Origin: Peribolospora baueri
Taxonomy: Eukaryota > Basidiomycota > Peribolosporomycetes > Peribolosporales > Peribolosporaceae
NCBI GenBank assembly: GCA_029717555.1
Contig: JAMDHS010000031.1
Coordinates: 124,001 to 188,000, forward strand
Length of the DNA: 64,000 bases
Reading direction: 5' to 3'
Shown here: positions 38,196 to 53,308 of the stretch, piece after piece
Position numbering within the stretch: the first letter of the stretch is position 1
Layout: each line of letters begins with the position of its first letter
Notes under the pieces: generated by a model
What the model was told of the DNA's origin: nothing
Database searches by the model: none
Seen by the model: the letters and a program-made list of their open reading frames with translations, nothing else
Position numbers and translations under genes: made by a program

Positions 38196-41100
38196 TCAAG
38201 CGATCATCGCTGTCGATGGCCCAAGGGCTAGGGTAGGATTCGTATCCATAGGAGAAACAGTCTCCACGACCCCGTTGCTCGGCCCTGGCTTCAGTCCATG
38301 CACGACACCTGCCGACTCACCGCTGCCGGTTGCGGCGGCAGTAGCTGCGGCAGCGGCTGCAGTCGAGGATGACAGTAAGCCGGTAACATACTCCTCGATG
38401 GCGGGTAGAGAGGCACGAAGGAGTCGCAGCGCCGACGGCTCCTCTGAAATGGAGATGACAATAGATGGATGGCAGGATCGGTCAGTGCTCGGGCGGTCAG
38501 ATGGTCGCTTGTGCACGGACGGGCAAAGGCAATGCGACTTGGCAAACCCACCAGAACGCTCCGTCTTGCCCAATCGTCGGCCGAACCGTGCTTGCTCCTC
38601 GAACACATACAGAGGATGGTCTCGCGGGCAAATCACCTTGGAATGCTACATTGTGAGGGACGCGTTGAAGCGACGAGAACGTGGTGAGTTTTGTGATCTA
38701 TTGGTTGGGAACGTGGGGCGAAAATTTCGTAGCATCGCGCTGTCTTACCGTGTAATACCACCGTTTCAGTTGATCCCGATCCCTCTGCACCAACGGGATC
38801 GTGTTCTGACCGAGCACTTGGATGACTCCTACGACTTTGCTCATCACAGCTGATCGGAAGAGGAAGAAAAAACAGGGTAAGAGTGAACAGAGATAGAGAA
38901 AAGGAAAAGCGAGGTCAGCTGCGAGAACAGAGAGATCGTGGCACGAATGAAACAAGTTGATTAAGCGCACCCCTTTCATTGACAATGTCCATGACCGCCG
39001 CACAGCCGCTGCCATGGCCAATGAGGACCACCTGCTCGGCGTCGGACAACCTACACGACGAAAGCCACGTACATAGACGATATGACGGTCGTTAGAAACT
39101 GAATGTAGCTAGGCAATGCTGCTTGTTTCACAAGGTCGACTGCAGGACCTCACTCACTCGACGTAGTTGTCCCAAACATACAGCGCCAAGTCCCTCATTG
39201 CGTTTTGCTTCGGTGATCGCTTCGCCCGTGGCGCCGGTATCTTCAGTATCAAATGACCTGTGAACACAAAGCGTCTATGGACAAGAAGACGATGATGAAC
39301 AGAAACTCTCACCAATGGCGCAGCAACTGGCAGGTGGGCGTGAATATTAACGTCAATGAGCTCCCAACCGCCCGTGGCGCGAATCCAGTCGATGAGAGAG
39401 CTCGACGTGTCGATCTGAGGTAGTCCAAACGACGTCAGAAGCAAATCGGAAGAGGGATTGGCGGTGTGAGATTCTGAAGGGCTGACTGCACCCGTCGAGA
39501 CGCACCATATACGACTTCTCGAACTGGATGTTAGTCGTCAATGCTGGCCTTTCGGCTCGTATGCTCCCACTGGGCGTCGATTGGCCCAGCGAAGCAGTGA
39601 AAGCACCGCGAGCGAATGAGTGAGAATAAAATCCAAAAGAAGGTTCATAATTAGAGCGAGGATCCGGGTTGAACTCACAGGTCGTGAATGAAGACAAAAA
39701 GCGTCTTTGCTGAGTACGGGTCTTCACTGCGTGCGTCCAAGAGGGGAGCAGGACGGATGAACGCGGGCCTGCATCATGAAGAACGAGCAGCTACAGGGCA
39801 CAAGCTCCAGGATACTCACGTACAAAGCACCTGGCCATAAAAGGATGCGCACAGGCCGTCGTCCACAATGGGAATCTCCTGCATTCTGTACTTTTGGAAC
39901 AAGTGGTCCGCTCGGTGCGCTTTGAGGAGATCTACGAGGTTGGACGATGTAGGGGCAATGTGAAGGCGATGAGTACGCAGAACGCTCGTGAGATCCGCGC
40001 TGAAGAGGGGCAGTGGATGCGCTTGGGGAAGGTAGAGAATACCGTAACATCGGAAATCACTCACCCGGCAAGGTCCAGACGGTCCCATCACTCCTCGCTT
40101 CCACCAGCTCCTTCGGCTCGAGCGCCTTCGCGTCGATGCATTTCCAATATCGGTCCTGAACTAGCGCCACCTGATGGACCGTCTCCGTGCCGGCGGCCGA
40201 GGCGACAAAGTGACCCGGGCCGACCTCCTCAGGCGGCTCGCCTAGCAGGACCCGTGTGCAGGCGAGGGCAGACGTGGCAATCGCTTCGAGGTTGTATCCT
40301 CCCTGCATCGAGGAGCAGGAAGGAAGAGGTGGAGGATTGCCCTTTCATCAGGATATATGGTCACGTGCCGTCAAAGTGCGTGCACTAGCCGAGATGCTCA
40401 CCTCGAGAGAGATGACGAGCTTTCCCTTGGCCAGACTGGAAAGCATATGCGTCATATGGCTATATCCTGCCGGTGTGACTTTGCACCCACCAAGCGTATC
40501 TCTCTCTGCCGCATCAAAGCCAGCAGATACTGAAGAGCAAAGCGGACGGGACAGAAGGCCCAGCGACACAAAGCGCAGGTGAGCAGACGGACCGTCAAAT
40601 GTAGGCAAAGCTTAGGATACACACTGATGACCATGTCGGGTGCGAACTCGTAAGCTATTGGCATGATGATCTGCTGGAACGCGTAGATGTAATCACCGTC
40701 GCCCATGCCCTCATGCGGCCAAGGAACATTGACGCAACTGAATGGAAATGTCCGGCAAGCAGGTAAGCACAAATCAGCCAAACGTATCCGGCTCAACACA
40801 CGTGGCCTCGTTGTGAAAAACTCGAGGACAACCCAGTTGGTTGGTCGATGGACTACTCACAACCCTTCTCCCGAACCCACGCCCGCCATGTCCGCGCCAC
40901 CGAAGGTGGTACTGGGGTAGAATGTGCCGTTGTCATACCTGTGCAAGGACATGTAGAGCACGTCCGGATCTGCCCAAAACGCTTTTTGGGTACCGTTTCC
41001 TGGAAAAGGGTAAAAATATGAAAGAGGAATATTTGTTCATTCGTGTTTATGCCTGAGCGAACTTGGATGAATGAGGAAGCGATTCGTACCATGGTGTACA

Positions 41101-42525
41101 TCCCTATGCGAAGAAGGTCCCAGGTAGCAAAACACGTAGATAAGCGCCTACCCACCCTCGCGATCGATCAAGGAAAAGGAAACGGAAACAGTCGAGCTGG
41201 GCTACTAAAGTCGGGCCGCCGCTCACCAATCCAGAATGAGAACCCTCTTGATCTTGTCCGGGTATCTCTCCTTTAGAACCCTGATGGCGACGGAGACGTT
41301 GTTGTACAGGCAGAAGCCCATGCTCTCCTCGGGCTCCGCGTGGTGTCCAGGAGGGCGAACAACAGCAAAGCCATTCTGTACCTCCCCTCGCGCTACTGCG
41401 TCGCACATCTCAATGACCCCTCCGCACGATAGACGGGCACAGGTTGCGGTAGCCTCGTTAATGTAGAGCGAGGCCGCCTCGTAAAAGGGCTGATTCGCTA
41501 TTAGGTCGATGCGTGACATGACTGGAACGCGGCGTCCCAGAACCAAACGCAAAACGCGCCAAAGGAAGAGACGACAAGCATGAGCATCTCATCGCACAGG
41601 AAACGGTCAGGAAGTCCTTGCTGGATCGTCAGTCGCGCCATAGGACGCGGGTATAACGTGGTCCACGACGGCAAGACCAAACGGAACCGAACTCACGAGC
41701 CGTGCTCTCCACCTTCTCCCACAACTGTTTTGAGTGTACCATCTCGACCTCCTCCCTGGTGACCTCTCTGATCTGAATCCTCTTCATCCTCTGGGCGCAA
41801 CCATTCCTCTTCAAGAGATCGAAGATGACCCAGATCCGGTCCGGCTCCTCGGGGTGATGCTCCTCCTCCAGTGGTGGGGCGTGGAGCATCATTCGCGAAT
41901 CGTAGACCAGACCGCTGCGAGGGATGTCTGGGTGGAAGGGTGTCAGCGTAAGGGCGGAGGTGAGGGAGCGTTCGGTGAGAGAGTGGTCGGGAAAGCCACC
42001 ATGTGGCATGGGCTCCGTGGGATCGGCAGGTAGGCCAGAAAGAGGGAGAGTGTACGGCAACGCGTCCAGACCCAAGGGAGCGTCACCGGAAGGAGCGACG
42101 CCTTCCACGGCAGCGGGAATTAGATCGTCTTTTTGCTGCTGCTGCTGCTGCTGTGGCGAGGAGGAAACCCCTGGCAAAATCCCAGACCCCTCAGAGCCAT
42201 TCAACGCACCCTCGTCCGCACCGCTCGGGACGCCTCCGTCGGGACCTAGAGACGCAAAAGGAGTTACACCGGATTCGTCACCTGTAGTCTCCATGATGTC
42301 CTCAAAGTGCGAGACGTCGCCGTTGCTGGTCGAGAGATGAGGTTGGGATGCGGGTGCGAAAGCGGATTCCGGAGCCGAAGCGGAGGAAGAAGTGAAAGCG
42401 CGTTTGCCATGCGGTATTGAAATGTCATTCGCGTCGTCCTTGAGTCCGTATACATCCTGTGCTTGCGTGTAGAGCGGTTGAGAGGAGGAGGATGGAGACG
42501 GCAGAGGTTCCCGGTGGCGATCCAT
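38196..42525 (-). CDS. HDA1: Class II histone deacetylase Hda1 with C-terminal Arb2-like domain
   Basis: Sixteen exons on minus: 42525-41697, 41521-41227, 41103-41090, 40999-40861, 40737-40625, 40529-40402, 40302-40065, 39931-39820, 39768-39679, 39569-39506, 39414-39313, 39240-39158, 39050-38971, 38849-38749, 38645-38552 and 38443-38196, giving 909 residues. A disordered N-terminus with seven Gln in a row precedes the catalytic domain: [30 protein letters not shown] with zinc ligands Asp376 and His378, GEGFCVNVPW, and [27 protein letters not shown] closes it. The C-terminal half resembles the Arb2 domain of Hda1/Clr3 ([35 protein letters not shown]). These enzymes deacetylate H3/H2B and silence chromatin. 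The 14-nt exon 3 encodes the active-site VHH. The acceptor of exon 12 (GAAG) is the weakest junction. Confidence 0.93.
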
Positions 42526-43103
42526 GGTGGGCGAGCGAGCGAGGATGCGTGCGTCGGCGATGAAGACGCGTCTGATCGCCTGCTTGCGAGTGATTTCAAG
42601 CCCCCCTGAGATGGACTCTGGGCCCTATGCTCGATCTGAGAGACGCGGTCCGATCGTCGAAAATGCAACTGGCGAACTGGGAAGGAGTGGTGGGGGACAT
42701 TGCGCTTGCCGCAGCGGTTGATTATCGGTGTCCATCAACGCGGCGCGGACAAGCTTCCATCTAATTAATATTCCTATGAGAGCGTAGATGGACACAGAGG
42801 AGCCTCGACATGTGCGCTCAAACCCCCACCCTCCCCTCCTAACGCACTCGAAACAGGCCCAGACGCCATCAACCCCGTCCTCTCCCCCTTTCCAAGCGCC
42901 CTGCTCGCCAACAAACCCCCAACCAATCCAGCCGGAGGGTCATGCTCAGGCTATCTAGGGTTATGTGAGCTGTTATGAGATAGTCACGTGCCTCTCTGTC
43001 GATCGTTCGAGGTTGGCGACCGGGTTCGTAGCGGTGGACGTCGTCGTCCAGCTCGACATCTCGGCCTCGCTCTCAGCGCCTTCGTTCTCTGCCGCCCACC
43101 GTC
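42526..43103. promoter_or_regulatory. Divergent promoter, HDA1 / VPS24
   Basis: 578 bp between outward-facing starts. It includes a short AT-rich patch near 42760-42775 and an E-box CACGTG at 42985-42990, close to the VPS24 start. Confidence 0.55.
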
Positions 43104-44113
43104 ATGCAAGCCTCCATCAATCGTTTCCTCTATGGGCCGCCTCCAGAAGAGCGCATCCGGAAGTGGCAGTCAACCCTACGCTCCGAACAGCGCTTGCTTG
43201 ACCGGGAGATGCGCCATTTGGACACGGCGACGACTAAGGCCAAGGGACAGTTGAAACAGCTAGCTAATAAGGGCGATACGAAGAACGCTAGGCTGTTGGC
43301 CAGAGAGGTGGTTAGGACGAATAGGCAGAAGGACCGATTGGCGACGAGCAAGGCACGGTTGGGGAGCATCGGCATGCAGCTCCAACACCAGCTCGGTGAG
43401 TGGGCGGACCTGGAGCCCCGTCCGGACGAATGCATTGTTTCTTCCGAATGGATTCTATCCTCCTGATTGCTCATTTATTTTATTCCAACTCCTCCCGCCC
43501 TTCGATCTACTAGGCCTGTACAAAGTGACGGGCACGCTACAAAAGTCGACGGAGATCATGAAGCTTTCCAACCAGCTTGTTCGGCTACCTCAGGTGTCGA
43601 TGATTATGCGGGAGATGAGCCAGGAAATGATGAAGGTTCGTGAGCGGCGGGGGCGTGTGCTCTTACGATAGTCGGGCGATCTGGCCAGTTTTAGCTAATC
43701 CTTGACCGCTCCACTTTGCCCAGGCCGGCATCCTAGAAGAAATGTTAGATGACACCCTCGACTCTGGCGTGCTGGGCGAGGACGAGGACGAGATCGAGGA
43801 GGAGGCGGAAGGAGAGGTAGACAAGGTTTTGTACGAGTTAACCGATGGTGAGCATCGTTGTAATGTCTCTTTTTCTCAGCGTCGCTTGTCTCCCTTCCTG
43901 GTTGGCTGACCATTTCTCGCATATGCCTTCACTTCGCGTCTCTGCCGGTCACCAACCCTCCGGATTCTCTCAGGCAAGCTAGGCGCAGCCGTCCCCACTA
44001 CGGCTTTGCCTTCGGAAAACCTGTCCGCGCAGGAACCTGTGCAGACGGAGGAGGAGGACGCGGAGGATATGAGAAGGATGCAGGCTGCGTTGGACGGCCT
44101 GTTACGGGAGTAA
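43104..44113 (+). CDS. VPS24: ESCRT-III subunit VPS24/CHMP3
   Basis: Four exons: 43104-43395, 43514-43635, 43724-43847 and 43974-44113, giving 225 residues, the family length. The basic N-terminal helices (PPPEERIRKWQSTLRSEQRLLDREMRHLD, LLAREVVRTN) bind acidic membranes. The core helix reads GTLQKSTEIMKLSNQLVRLP, MREMSQEMMKAGILEEMLDDTLDS, and the acidic C-terminus ends MRRMQAALDGLLRE, a MIM1-like helix recognised by Vps4. The MKAGI.EEML.DT block identifies Vps24/CHMP3 rather than Vps2 or Snf7. It caps Snf7 filaments during multivesicular-body sorting at endosomes. The gene faces VPS34, which ends 680 bp away. Confidence 0.95.
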
Positions 44114-44794
44114 TGACTCTTGAACGGCATCGGGAGTCCACATCTGGCGCTCGTTACTGCCATCCGGTCATTTCTTTCGCCATCCGTCCTTCTCCACCTA
44201 TCACACCTCGTGTTTCGGATACCCATCCTGCCCTCTGCACGCTCTTCCAGATATTTTCTCGCCATTTGACCTCTCACATTATCCTCTCATCCTGTCTTAC
44301 TTACCTCTGTACTTCTAGCTCTGCCTTCCCCTTCTGGTCATCACCAGCTTCTCGCCTATCTTCGCGCGCTTGGATGGCTAGCTCCCTTACTCCTACCACT
44401 TCCCATACGATGCGCTACGTAGAATGCTCCCACCCCCTACCGCCCACTTTCGAAGAGTTTTTACCTTCATCTAAACTCGTCGCATCGACTCGGCCGCGAT
44501 CGCGCTCCCCTTTCAGCCTGGCCTTGCTTTCCAACAACTGACATCGGTAGCGGTACAGCGTCCAAGTGAAGATTACAATTGTTCTTCCCCATCTACGTAT
44601 ATTCACTTTCCACCCCTTTTGCTCAGGAGGATGAGAGATTGGATATCGGCGCAAGGATGTGGGGCAGAGACGCTCGTGCACAGACTGCGCGCTCAGGGCG
44701 CTGGCATACGTCTCAGGGCGCTGGCATACGTTGTGACGACCGATGGTAAAGTGGAAGAGAACATACACGTGAGAAAGGCGGCCGAGGTCGCACC
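44114..44794. other. Convergent intergenic region
   Basis: 681 bp between VPS24 and VPS34, both pointing in. It is pyrimidine-rich on plus to about 44530. It contains the exact 20-bp tandem duplication noted separately; no gene seen. Confidence 0.55.
44692..44731. repeat. Exact 20-bp tandem duplication
   Basis: CTCAGGGCGCTGGCATACGT occurs twice in direct succession (44692-44711 and 44712-44731), just beyond the VPS34 stop codon. Confidence 0.9.
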
Positions 44795-47700
44795 TCATTG
44801 CCGGAAGTACTGTGCGAAATCGTGAATGCGGTCGAACACGGCGGAAAGGTAGGAGGTCTCGTTGAGGAGGGCGTCAAAGTGCTTGATCGCATCGTCTTCG
44901 GTGAGGTCGAGCCTAAACTTGTCTTGAACCTGATTGAAAGGAAATAGTGGGGAAGTGAGGTCCGCAGAAGAGACACCAGGCTACCGTTGGTCACTCTACT
45001 GACGCACTTTGATGACCGCCTTGTCCGGCTCGATCTTGATGTCCGGCACGTTGGCGTCGACCATGAGAGCGATGAGGTTGAGGATAAGGTTCGCGCTCTT
45101 CCGGAGGCTCGTGAAGGCGGTGCAGCAGAGGCTCTTGAAGCGACCGTAGTGAGGGGAAGAAGTGCCGCCCATGGCGTCTACCATCTCCTTCGAGACTTTC
45201 ACTGGAGGCGGGAACGGTTTTGGGTCCCGGCCGAAGATGTAGGAAAAGTCCACTGAAGGGAAGGATATCAGTGAGAGTCAGTCAAGCCCAAGCGAGGTGT
45301 GGAAGGCTCGGTACGACGTGGGGTGCCCACCATGGAAAAAGTGACCTAAGGGAGAAGAGAAGGACGCGCAAATTCGAGGTCAGCGGCGTCGCGATGCCCG
45401 ATTCGTATCCTTCGTCGCTCTCACCGTCCGGCGACAAAAGAAGGTTGTCCAAGTGTCGATCGCCAACGCCAAGGAGATAAGTGACGACGCAGTAACCAGC
45501 TAAATGAATAGAAAAAGTTTACGCGCAATCGCTCAGCTCTTCTCGTCTCCTCCGTAGCAGGGTGATTTGACCGCGCCGCCAGCTCACCGCAGCTCCGAAT
45601 GAAGGTGTCCAGCACAGCCGGACTGACTCCATATGTGCTCGGACTGGCGTCATCAGGATGATGCGCCTTGAGATAGTTCAACAGACTGCCCCCATGCTCG
45701 CTCATCACCGCAGCCAAGCTCATGCTAGGAACGAATTGCACCATCCCGTCCACGGTGTCCGTGGCGAGGACTCGGTAGGGCGTCATGCGCAGGTCGAGGT
45801 TCTCCTTGCGGAGGAGCCTGTCCATGAGAGTGATGAGCTGGATGACGAGCTGGTCTTGCCTCAGGTCGTCACCGTTCTTAAAGATCACTGGGTACTCGTC
45901 TCCGTCCTCACACTGGAACTGCAGACGCAAGGGGAACAAGTTAGACTTAAAGATGGTGGACCTCTCGGGGACGACGCCTGTGACGTGTATGCGAGCGTCG
46001 AGGGGTAGCGGAAGAGGCGGGGAGATGGAAGAGAGACCGTTCTTGGGGTCGGCGAGCAGCGCCTTGAGCTTGTCAATCTTCTTGGGCCGAGGATCCTTCG
46101 ACAAGCGGAGCTCCTTGGCACGCGTCGACAACGTCGCGATCATTTCGCCCTGTCTCCGCAACGTGTCTCGCCGTTCCGCTCCATCAGGGAGCTGTATGCA
46201 AGGTCAGTCGCCATCGTACACGAGGAGTTTCCGGGCCACTGGGATGCTCGCTCACCTGCATCATCTTGGTCATAAACTTGAACGCCACCTTGCCATACAT
46301 CTTGCCCACCGCCTTGTCCTCGCACTCAACCATGAGGTACCAATGGAAGTTGTTCCCCAGTACGGGGTTGCGCAAGCTACGCTTGATGAGGAAATCCGCC
46401 AGGCCACTCTCGTCCGCCGTTGTCGAGCTCGAAGGCGAAACCGTGGAGACGCCGCGCACGGTGCGTCGGTGGTCTGAGGACGTCGTGGCCGCAGCTGCAA
46501 GGTGATCAAACTTCAGTGCTTGTACGAGCTGGAGAAGGTAAAGGAGGAGCTCCTATCACAGTCCGTCGAGTCAAATAGGTAAGCGCAAGCAATTTCTCGA
46601 AGGAATGAGAGCGGTCTAGAGCGATTCGATCGACGACGCACCTCATCATCTGCCCTCTCCAACTGCCTGACCGCATAGTTCCGAACCCTCACATCCGTGA
46701 ACCCAGGGCCAAGGAGCTCGAGCGCATCATCAAGCTCGGGATCGGTCCACATGGGCAGCAGGACCTCGACGGCCTGCTTGACCTCACTCTCGTCCGTCCA
46801 GACGACGCTCTTCATAAACTTGGTCAACGCCTTCTTGTCTCTGGTCAAGTAGAAGCGGAACTTCCAGATGAGGTCCTTCTCCTCTGGAGTCAGAGGTTTG
46901 GTCGGAGGATAGCAGAGGATTTCCTGTTTTACGTCGTCAACATTTTCCATCATCCCCGTCAGTCCGATCGGTCCAGCATGCCACAGCCCTGAAGATCGCC
47001 TAGCAGAAGTGGAGGACGAGTTCGACGACAAGGACTTACGTTCAGCTCATCCCTGAGCTTGGCGTTTGGCTTGAGCTCTCTATCCAAAGGACCGCTTCTG
47101 TGGCTCCGAACCAAGCGACGGTACTTGGCCTCTACGGGATTCTCGCGAGCGATGTCAGGGTCAACGACGGTGAATATGGAGGAATCGATCTGCTGCGCTT
47201 GAGAGGAGGGGCCTGCGGGAGAGGGACCAGCCGGGTTGGAGGAGGTAGCTGGGGCGGCAAGGATGGGCGGGGGCCCTTCCTAGAGAATGAGAAAACCATG
47301 CACAGTGCAAATGGAAGGGTGTCATCGGGAAGGGGTTCATGATGTAACGTCAAGGCGTGACGGTCGCAGCGCGACGCACCGCTTCGCAAAAGACGACGGG
47401 GAAGTCGAACCTCGGCATGTCAATGTAAAGGAAAAGGGTTTCCGAACTCTCAGACTCAACCTGAGAGCGTGTGCGAAGAAGTAAAAAGAACGAGAATGAG
47501 CAAGGGCTGATCGAAGGAGCGAGCAGTATGACGCACCGTATGGATCTTCTCGATTTGCCGGAACGCCAGTTTATCCAACCAGTCCATTCGCGGGATATCA
47601 CCTCGTTCGTGCTTCTTCACGAGCTATCATGAACAGCATCAACAGGAGTCGAAGGAATGAAAATAAGATGCACGTTCGCAAGCTCTGCATCCCCATGCAG

Positions 47701-48767
47701 ATCGTGGTCAGGATCGCCGGGGCATTCGCTCACCTTCTCCAACCGACCCATCTCATCCTTTAACCCGACCTTGCTCGGCGTCGCCGTATCCACCATCCCA
47801 TCAGCCTCCTGCTCCTTCCACACAAACAGTCGATGTTTACCTTTCTTGAGCGTCCTGCGAGCATTCGAAAGACAGGGCCGAGATGCAGATGAGAACCGGA
47901 TATCCGTTCCGGCAGGCGCAGAAGAAGACAGAGTCGCTCCCACTCACCCTTTCTTGCCGAACAACCGAAACGTGGTCCCTCCCACGACGTTGGTTTCCCT
48001 CGGTCCGGCAATGTCATAGATAGTAAAGGTGACTTGGGCGTTGAGAGGTAGGTCACACAGCTTGAGGGGCATATGAATCCATTCGCTCCACCTGCGTCGC
48101 CCAGAAGAGCGCGTCCAAAGATGCAAGAAACGCACGCCGATATGAGGGCCGACAAGTATGACCGTTCTTCAGCTTCGGATCTAGACACTCCTGCATCTAT
48201 GACCACGCTCACGCATGATTGGTCTTGAACGGCTTGTACGCGGTTCGGTACGGCACCGTCAAAGGCTTGTTTTCCGCCCACAGTTGGCATACGACATAGA
48301 GGTCCGGGAAGGGGCTGTTATTACGTACGAACATGCGGGAGAACGGTGAGCGGATCGAAAGAAACGATGGGAGAGGAGATACCGTCAGCCTTGAGAGAAA
48401 AAAAAAGGCTGGGCTGTCGCTCACGTGGCTTGGAGGCCCCAATGCCTTGCCTCAGGATGTTCCAACAGCTCGGTGAGCGGCTTGCGTTTCCGGATACCTT
48501 CAAGGGAGGATCTGTAAAGAACGAGGGGATGCAACGACAGAGGACGTAGTATGAGATACGACGAGAACAAAAGCCATAGGCGACGGCGCTCGTCGGTCCG
48601 CGCAATTCTAATCCTAAGCCTCGTCCAGTCCAGCCACTACCGATCGGTGCCTCCTCCACTCGGGCGCCAAACGGGGACGACGACAAACCGATGACGCACA
48701 TCCGGAAGGCCAGCGGAAGTTTGAGGTCGGTGAGCTTGACAAACGAGTAAAAATCCTTTGCGTCCAT
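44795..48767 (-). CDS. VPS34: Class III phosphatidylinositol 3-kinase VPS34
   Basis: Fifteen exons on minus: 48767-48700, 48511-48425, 48314-48213, 48091-47948, 47854-47734, 47623-47537, 47460-47380, 47279-47040, 46923-46642, 46552-46256, 46191-45588, 45499-45425, 45345-45331, 45252-45008 and 44929-44795, giving 860 residues. The C2 domain begins at about residue 20 (FRISSLEG) and includes [15 protein letters not shown]. The helical domain has [20 protein letters not shown]. The kinase domain shows [14 protein letters not shown], the catalytic loop [15 protein letters not shown], and [17 protein letters not shown]. It ends with the membrane-binding helix [13 protein letters not shown]. Vps34 makes PI3P for endosomal sorting and autophagy with Vps15 and Vps30. 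Exon 13 is a 15-nt microexon encoding the HFFH that begins the activation-loop DFS segment. Confidence 0.97.
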
Positions 48768-49968
48768 TCTCGTCCGTCCGTCCGTCGTCGTTGTCGTTGC
48801 AGATCGGTTGGACCGAAACCTTGGTCAGGCTCGAAGTGATCGACGCTGGACCTGGCCCGAACGTCGGTGCCGCAGTTCGTCGAGACCGCAGCTGATTGAT
48901 ATCATTCATCCCTTCTCTATCTGCTATATCTGCTATCTGCGAAGACTCAACCAACTCACTCGCCCGCTTCTCGACGAGCCTCATCTCATAGATGGCACGG
49001 CGCGATGTGATGCGACGCCGAACCACCGCGACTGGATCGTGACGTCTCGCAGCGCATGGCTGATGGACAGAGGCAGGCTACAAGTATTTAAAAAAAAAAA
49101 AAAAAAAGAAAAAAAAGGATGAATTGACCAGTTTCCGCATCTCCACCCTTCTCCATCGTCTTCCGCCGCCGCCTGAATCGCTCGTTTTGCGTTGTTCTTG
49201 AAGAGTGCCGATGTAGCTAGCTCATGGGCATGGCCTGGACGACCGACCCGGCCCGACGTGGCACTCGCGGCAGAAGACGTCATGTCATGACATCTGGACG
49301 GCGGCGCTGAGGAAAAAGTTGTGCGCCCATGTTCTAGAAGCTCGCGGTCACAGACGTACATGAGCGACGAATGCGAGCGAAGAAGCCGGCTCGGCTCGTG
49401 TCCGTGTCCGTGGAGGTCAATCATCTATCTATTCGAACGTGCGTCTTACATGTGCGACGCTCGCCGTCTGCCTCGCCTCGACTCTGCTTACGGCAAACTC
49501 CATCCCACAAAAAGCCCCTGCCCCTCACGCTCCCGACGACGACGACGTGCTCCGACGCGAGCGAAGGACGTGCCGCGGGACAGAAAAGAAAGATATTTCT
49601 CATTAAAAGCTCTTGACTGGATGAAGGAGCGGGGCGGAACGAAGTACTCGAAAAGACGAACGAAAGGAGATCGATCGAGAGAGAGAGAGAGACGGGAACA
49701 GACAGAACCTCCTTCCATGTTTTCTCCCTTCCTCGCTTCCTTCCTCGCTTCCCATTCATCCCGTTTCGTGAACAAAGAGGCTCGCGTCCGATCGACGAAT
49801 CGGCGCAAAGGAGAATAGAGAGAGGAGCGTGGTGGTGGGGGGAGGGAAGCAAGAACGGACGGACGGACAGAACGAATTTAGGTATCGGTGTTGGGTGTGA
49901 GAGACGTATGTGAGAGAGATGTGGGTGGCAGGAAGACCGGAGGCGGATCTGGGGACCATTACTCCTGT
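48768..49968. other. Intergenic: beta-tubulin 3' end / VPS34 promoter
   Basis: 1.2 kb between two minus-strand genes. It holds an A-tract at about 49090-49117, a GA repeat near 49677-49692 and no recognisable coding sequence. Confidence 0.55.
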
Positions 49969-52527
<2,559 letters not shown>

Positions 52528-53308
52528 GGTGGAGGTGGGGGGTGTTTAGGGAGCGAAGGTGGAAGGGAGCGAAGAGGGGGGCTGGAGGGAAGAAGGGAAG
52601 GAGGATGGTGGTGGTGGTCGGAGCGTTGGCAGTCAAGTCCTGGGCGGGCGGCGACGAGAAGCGCGGGCGTGGGTCGGCAGCGGGGCGGAGGAGAGGAGAG
52701 GCAAGGAAGGAGGGAGGGCGAGAAGGGAGGGAAGAAATCGAGAGCGCGAGTCCTGGTTGGTTGCGCCGCTTGCTGGCCGGCGCACCGCGCTAGCCCTTAT
52801 CCCCACCCATCCCCGCCTCTCTCCGCGACGCGCTCCCCCATGGCGTGCCGCAGCGCATTCCAAACGCAAACGCCCAGCTCGCAGCAGCTTCCTGCCCTCG
52901 TTCGTGACATTCGCCCTCAGTACGGACCATGGCCCGTCTACAATACACAAAGGACGCCGGAAACGTGAAACAGACGAGACGAACACCAAATCGGCGCCAC
53001 AGCAGATGGGGAGAGATGAAAAATGAGATGAGACGAGATAAGACGAGACGAGACGGTAACACATGACACGAGACGGCGTGGGAAAAAAGAAAAAAAGCCC
53101 AGCTGCGCACGCCCTCCCTCTACCGGCGTCAAGGCCAAACAAAGCCTTTGGCTCTTCTCTCTCGAGATCCGGATCCTCTTCGAACGACCCGATGCGACGC
53201 GACGCGACAGACAAAGACAGAAAAGACAGACAGACAGATAACAGGCAAACGAATCGGCGCAAGAGGGAGCGAAACACACGACGGTAAAAGCGCCAAGCGT
53301 CGCCCCCG
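52528..53308. other. Intergenic: PTC7-like 3' end / beta-tubulin promoter
   Basis: 781 bp. The part nearest beta-tubulin is purine-rich on plus (CT-rich on the coding strand) from about 52440 to 52745, typical of a highly expressed fungal promoter. Short ACGAG repeats occur near 53027-53056. Confidence 0.55.
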
